DNA of 9,665 nt from Geminicoccaceae bacterium (lineage in GTDB: Bacteria; Pseudomonadota; Alphaproteobacteria; Geminicoccales; Geminicoccaceae): contig JAPJRA010000089.1 of the NCBI GenBank assembly GCA_030824835.1, positions 1 through 9,665 on the forward strand, written 5' to 3'. Of the stretch, positions 6,461-9,665 are shown piece by piece. Each line of letters begins with the position of its first letter. The stretch's first letter is position 1. The position numbers and the translations under genes are program-made. Below the pieces are notes generated by a model. It was given only the letters and a program-made list of their open reading frames with translations, did no database searches and had not been told where the DNA came from.

Positions 6461-7024
6461 ATGCCGCGTCTCTTCATCGCCCTCGATCTCCCCGAGGAAG
6501 TCTCCACCGCGTTGGACCGGCTGTGTGAGGGACTGCCCGGCGTGCGCTGGGCCGATTCGGAGCAGTTTCACCTGACGCTGCGCTTCATCGGCGAGGTGGG
6601 AAAGGGCGTGTTCTACGAGATCGGGGAGGAACTGGCGCGGGTCAGCCACCCGCCCTTCGAGCTCGCCCTGAAGGGCCTGGGCCAGTTCCCGCCGCGTGGG
6701 GCGCCACACACGCTTTGGGTCGGGGTCGACGACCCGGGCGGCGCGTTGGCGACCTTGCGTCGCCGAATTGAGCGGGTGCTGGACGATATCGGCATCGAGC
6801 CGGAGCGGCGCAAGTTCACCCCGCACGTGACCTTGGGGCGTTTTCGCAGCCCACCCCCGGAGGCGCGGTTGGCCTCCTATCTGTTCAACCGAAACTTGTT
6901 TCGTACCCAGCGCTTTCCGGTCAGCAGCTTTGGCCTCTACGCCAGTTTGTTGCGCCCGGAGGGTGCTCACTACACGCTGGAGGCCGACTACGACTTCGTG
7001 GCCGGGGTCGCGGCACGGGTGTAG
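6461..7024 (+). CDS. thpR: RNA 2',3'-cyclic phosphodiesterase ThpR (LigT-like, 2H superfamily)
   Basis: ThpR hydrolyses 2',3'-cyclic phosphate ends of RNA to 2'-phosphates (EC 3.1.4.58). It was first described as a 2'-5' RNA ligase. The 187-residue length is standard. The protein opens with MPRLFIALDLP, the usual first strand, and carries the two signature HxTx motifs of the 2H fold: HLTL at 37-40, followed by RFIGEV, and HVTLGRF at 122-128. The predicted catalytic histidines are His37 and His122. The C-terminus, with SSFGLYASLL and YTLEADYDF, also matches the family. The start is set by a strong Shine-Dalgarno. The gene is transcribed away from the yfgM-like gene and lies 148 nt before treZ on the same strand. 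No functional link to trehalose synthesis is evident. Confidence 0.95.
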   Translation: MPRLFIALDLPEEVSTALDRLCEGLPGVRWADSEQFHLTLRFIGEVGKGVFYEIGEELARVSHPPFELALKGLGQFPPRGAPHTLWVGVDDPGGALATLRRRIERVLDDIGIEPERRKFTPHVTLGRFRSPPPEARLASYLFNRNLFRTQRFPVSSFGLYASLLRPEGAHYTLEADYDFVAGVAARV

Positions 7025-7172
7025 GCTGGCATCCACTGGCGGAACCGAGAGCCCATGCGGCCGTTCAGCCAGGAGACGGCTGGCGATATCATGCCTGCGG
7101 GTCCAAGCATGAGGCGCACAAGTCGATGGATCGATTGCGGGTTCTTCCGCGTGTTGCGGTGGCCGACGTCCC

Positions 7173-8792
7173 ATGACCAGACGGGCACACTGCATGCCTT
7201 TTGGCGCGACTGTCGGGGTCGATGGAATCGTCCAGTTTCGGTTGTGGGCGCCATCCCACGGCGAGGTTCTCCTTGAGCTGGACGGGGCGGCCCTGGTGCC
7301 GATGCGCCCGGCGGGCGAAGGGTGGCACGAGCTCGTCACCAGTGACGCAGGACCTGGTACGCGCTATCGCTTCTCCCTCCCCGATGGCTCGCTCGTCCCT
7401 GATCCGGCCTCACGACGCCAACCGGACGACGTTCATGGGCCGAGCGAGGTGGTGGACCCGACCGCGTACGTCTGGGATGATACGGCTTGGACGGGGCGGC
7501 GCTGGGAAGAGGCGGTCCTCTACGAGCTGCACATCGGCACCTTCACGCCCGAAGGCACGTTCCGCGCCGTCATCCCCAAGCTAGAACACCTCGTGGCCTT
7601 GGGCGTCACCGCCATCGAGATCATGCCGATCGGCGCTTTCCCGGGGCGGCGCAATTGGGGCTATGACGGGGTGCTGCCCTATGCGCCCGATGCGGTCTAC
7701 GGTCGCCCGGAGGACCTGAAGGCCCTGGTCGACGCCTGCCATGCGCACGGGCTCATGGTGCTACTCGACGTGGTCTACAATCATTTCGGGCCAGAAGGTG
7801 CGTACATCCACACCATCGCCCCGCAGACTTTCAGTGACCGATATTCTACGCCCTGGGGCCATGCAATCAACGTTGATGGCGACGAGTCGGGCCCGGTCCG
7901 CGAGTTCTTCATCCACAACGCGCTCTACTGGCTAGAGGAGTTCCATCTCGACGGACTGCGGCTGGATGCGGTGCATGCCATCATGGATAGCTCACCCAGC
8001 CATCTGCTGGAGGATCTTGCCGAGCGGGTCCATGCCGCGTTCCCGGCGGAACGCCAGATCCACTTGGTGCTGGAGAACGAGTTCAACCAGGCGAGCCGGC
8101 TCGTCCGGGGAGCCGACGGCAGGCCCTGCTGGTACACGGCGCAGTGGAACGACGACGTCCATCATGTGCTGCACGTCGCGGCGACCGGCGAGAGCACGGG
8201 CTATTACGCAGACTACACCGGACAAACCGAGCGGCTGGGCCGGGCGCTGGCCGAGGGCTTCGCCTTCCAGGGCGAGACGATGCCGTACAGTGGCCATCCC
8301 CGCGGCGAGCCCAGCGGCACGCTGCCACCGACCGCGTTCGTGGCCTTCATCCAGAACCACGACCAGGTCGGCAACCGCGCCTTCGGCGACCGCCTGACCG
8401 CGATGGCTCCCTTGCCGGCGGCGCGTGCCATTGCCGCCGTCTATCTGCTCCTGCCGCAGGTGCCCATGCTGTTTATGGGCGAGGAATGGGGTGCGGCACA
8501 GCCGTTCCCCTTCTTCTGCGACTTTGGCCCCGACCTGGCCGACGCCGTGCGCGAGGGCAGGCGCGCGGAGTTCGCCCGGTTTCCCGAGTTCCAGGATCCG
8601 GCATCGCGCAGCCGCATCCCCGACCCCAATGCGGAGGCGACCTTCGCATCGGCCAAGCTTGGTTGGGACGATATCGGGCATGCGCCGCACGCTGACTGGC
8701 TTCGCTGGTATCGCCGCATGCTGGCCGTTCGGCATGCGGAGATCTGCCCCGACTGGGCGACATTCAGGCCGGCGGCCGCTATCAGATCGTAG
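7173..8792 (+). CDS. treZ: Maltooligosyltrehalose trehalohydrolase (TreZ), reading frame truncated by a frameshift
   Basis: TreZ releases trehalose from maltooligosyltrehalose made by TreY (EC 3.2.1.141). An N-terminal beta-sandwich (about 9-100, with MPFGA and FRLWAP) precedes the GH13 barrel. The conserved regions are intact: DVVYNH at 199-204, GLRLDAVHA at 261-269 with nucleophile Asp265, HLVLENEFN at 297-305 with acid/base Glu301, and IQNHDQVGN at 393-401 with Asp397. The frame continues normally through RRMLAVRHAEI (514-524) and then turns into an unrelated 15-residue tail ending at a TAG at 8790-8792. The missing C-terminal domain lies downstream in another frame (next entry). The start used is the ATG at 7173 (MTRRAHCMPFGA); the ATG at 7194 is an alternative. 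All barrel catalytic residues precede the break, but loss of the C-terminal domain could destabilise the enzyme. Confidence 0.93.
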   Translation: MTRRAHCMPFGATVGVDGIVQFRLWAPSHGEVLLELDGAALVPMRPAGEGWHELVTSDAGPGTRYRFSLPDGSLVPDPASRRQPDDVHGPSEVVDPTAYVWDDTAWTGRRWEEAVLYELHIGTFTPEGTFRAVIPKLEHLVALGVTAIEIMPIGAFPGRRNWGYDGVLPYAPDAVYGRPEDLKALVDACHAHGLMVLLDVVYNHFGPEGAYIHTIAPQTFSDRYSTPWGHAINVDGDESGPVREFFIHNALYWLEEFHLDGLRLDAVHAIMDSSPSHLLEDLAERVHAAFPAERQIHLVLENEFNQASRLVRGADGRPCWYTAQWNDDVHHVLHVAATGESTGYYADYTGQTERLGRALAEGFAFQGETMPYSGHPRGEPSGTLPPTAFVAFIQNHDQVGNRAFGDRLTAMAPLPAARAIAAVYLLLPQVPMLFMGEEWGAAQPFPFFCDFGPDLADAVREGRRAEFARFPEFQDPASRSRIPDPNAEATFASAKLGWDDIGHAPHADWLRWYRRMLAVRHAEICPDWATFRPAAAIRS

Positions 8793-9028
8793 GCCCTGGT
8801 GCGGTCGTCGTACGCTGGTCTCTGGGGCATGCGGGCGAGGAGCTGGTTCTGGCCGCCAATCTGACCGCGCGACCACAGCATGGCTTTCCGGATACTGTCG
8901 GCCGCAGCCTGTGGCGTGAGGGCGACGGCCGCGATGATGGGGCCTTCGGGCCCTGGGCCGTGCGATGGTCGCTGGAAGGGACGTCGGCGAGCGGCACGCA
9001 CTGCCAAGGATTGAGCACGGATGACTGA
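8744..9028 (+). pseudogene. treZ: Displaced C-terminal domain of TreZ in the -1 frame
   Basis: From 8744 the frame one base behind treZ reads LPRLGDIQAGGRYQIVGPGA, then VVVRWSL, LVLAANLTARPQHGFPD, LWREG and FGPWAVRWSLEG, ending at a TGA at 9026-9028. This is the C-terminal beta domain expected after the GH13 barrel of TreZ. Adding one base near 8744-8750, for example to the C4 run at 8747-8750, joins the frames as HAEICPRLGDIQAGGRY and gives a normal protein of about 618 residues. The restored stop overlaps the treY ATG at 9021 by 8 nt, the tight junction expected in a treZY operon. It could be a sequencing error, a real recent mutation, or, less likely, ribosomal slippage. There is no start codon or Shine-Dalgarno for separate translation. 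Confidence 0.88.
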
Positions 9029-9665
9029 CCCGAAGGCGCCCCCGGTACCGCGCGCGACGTACCGTCTGCAGCTCCACAAGGGCTTCGGCTTCGACGCCGC
9101 CGCTGCGTTGGCGCCCTACCTCGCGCGGCTGGGGGTCAGCCATGTCTACACCTCCTCCTACTTGAAGGCGCGGCCGGCGAGCACGCACGGCTACGACATC
9201 GTCGACCATGCGCAGCTCAATCTCGAGCTCGGCGACGATGCGGCCTTCGCCGCCATGGTAGCGGCGTTCCGCGCCAACGGCCTCGGCCAGATCCTCGACT
9301 TCGTGCCCAACCACATGGGAGTCGGCGGGTCCGACAACCGCTGGTGGCTGGACGTGCTGGAGTGGGGGCCGGACTCGGACTATGCGCGCTGGTTCGACAT
9401 CGACTGGGACGCCGACCAGCGCTACCTCCAGGGCAAGCTGCTGGTGCCGTTCCTGGGCGACCAGTATGGCGCGGTCCTGGAGGCCGGCGACCTCACGCTG
9501 CGGTTCGAGCCGGAGTCGGGCGGCTTCGCGGTCTGGGCGTACGGCACGCACAAGCTGCCGATCAGCCCGATGCACTACAGCCGCGTCCTGGGGGTCGATC
9601 ATCCCGAGCTGGAGCGGCTGGGCGACGCCTTCTCCGGGCTGCCGAGCTGGCGTCCGCGCCTCGGC
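9021..9665 (+). CDS. treY: Maltooligosyltrehalose synthase (TreY), N-terminal part (runs off the window)
   Basis: TreY isomerises the reducing-end alpha-1,4 bond of a maltodextrin to alpha-1,1, giving maltooligosyltrehalose (EC 5.4.99.15), the substrate of TreZ. The 215 residues present begin MTDPKAPPVPRATYRLQLHKGF and show the family's N-terminal landmarks: ATYRLQLHKGF at 12-22, YLKARPASTHGYDIVDH at 47-63, the first GH13 region DFVPNHMG at 93-100, and NRWWLDVLEWG at 106-116. The remaining catalytic regions lie outside the window. The ATG overlaps the restored treZ stop, with AAGGA about 10 nt upstream, implying coupled translation. The frame is open to the last base. If treZ is truly truncated, this coupling may be lost because ribosomes stop 228 nt earlier. 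Confidence 0.95.
   Translation, partial: MTDPKAPPVPRATYRLQLHKGFGFDAAAALAPYLARLGVSHVYTSSYLKARPASTHGYDIVDHAQLNLELGDDAAFAAMVAAFRANGLGQILDFVPNHMGVGGSDNRWWLDVLEWGPDSDYARWFDIDWDADQRYLQGKLLVPFLGDQYGAVLEAGDLTLRFEPESGGFAVWAYGTHKLPISPMHYSRVLGVDHPELERLGDAFSGLPSWRPRLG

Noticed and set aside
7066..7082. Hairpin CAGCC-N7-GGCTG downstream of thpR as a terminator
   Set aside because: The stem is only 5 bp and no T-run follows, so it does not meet the pattern of an intrinsic terminator.
7055..7276. 73-codon frame starting in the thpR-treZ gap
   Set aside because: It has no Shine-Dalgarno, runs into the treZ start in another frame, and shows no recognisable features.
7992..9602. 536-codon open frame on the minus strand opposite treZ/treY
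   Set aside because: It is antisense to clear GH13 coding sequence and has no recognisable domain. It passes the treZ frameshift unaffected only because it is unrelated to either frame.

Overview
The window is GC-rich, gene-dense chromosomal DNA that reads as core genome of an alphaproteobacterium, probably Rhodospirillales-like. The evidence is the gene order radA-cvpA-purF-SDR, the block for a YfgM-like protein, BamB and Der in the same order as E. coli yfgM-bamB-der, and heavy G/C at third codon positions. No mobile element, CRISPR array, tRNA or rRNA gene was recognised.

Left arm (1-2938, + strand): the 3' end of a radA-like gene, then cvpA (inner-membrane protein), purF (first step of de novo purine synthesis) and a short-chain dehydrogenase. 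The genes are packed with 3-nt gaps or 4-nt overlaps, so they probably form one transcript with coupled translation. PurF has the glutaminase and PRPP-binding halves and four cysteines placed like the ligands of the Fe-S type enzymes. The dehydrogenase has lost its catalytic Ser and its NNAG motif.

Middle (2923-6300, - strand): an operon reading leftward encodes a YfgM-like inner-membrane protein, the BamB outer-membrane assembly lipoprotein and the double GTPase Der. It links envelope biogenesis with ribosome assembly. Der and the dehydrogenase converge and overlap by 16 nt. The YfgM-like and BamB reading frames overlap by 124 nt, which is odd and may mark a small frame error.

Right arm (6301-9665, + strand): a 160-nt divergent intergenic region with candidate promoters, a small palindrome and a 10-bp direct repeat separates the yfgM-like gene from thpR (RNA 2',3'-cyclic phosphodiesterase). 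After 148 nt comes a trehalose pair, treZ followed by the 5' part of treY. Together these would make trehalose from the reducing ends of maltodextrins or glycogen. treZ is frameshifted: frame 0 stops at 8792, but the recognisable C-terminal domain continues in the -1 frame to a TGA at 9028, overlapping the treY start by 8 nt. A one-base loss near the C4 run at 8747-8750 explains it.

I see no undescribed biological system here. The most useful second looks are the treZ frameshift, the yfgM-like/bamB overlap, and the substituted catalytic site of the dehydrogenase.
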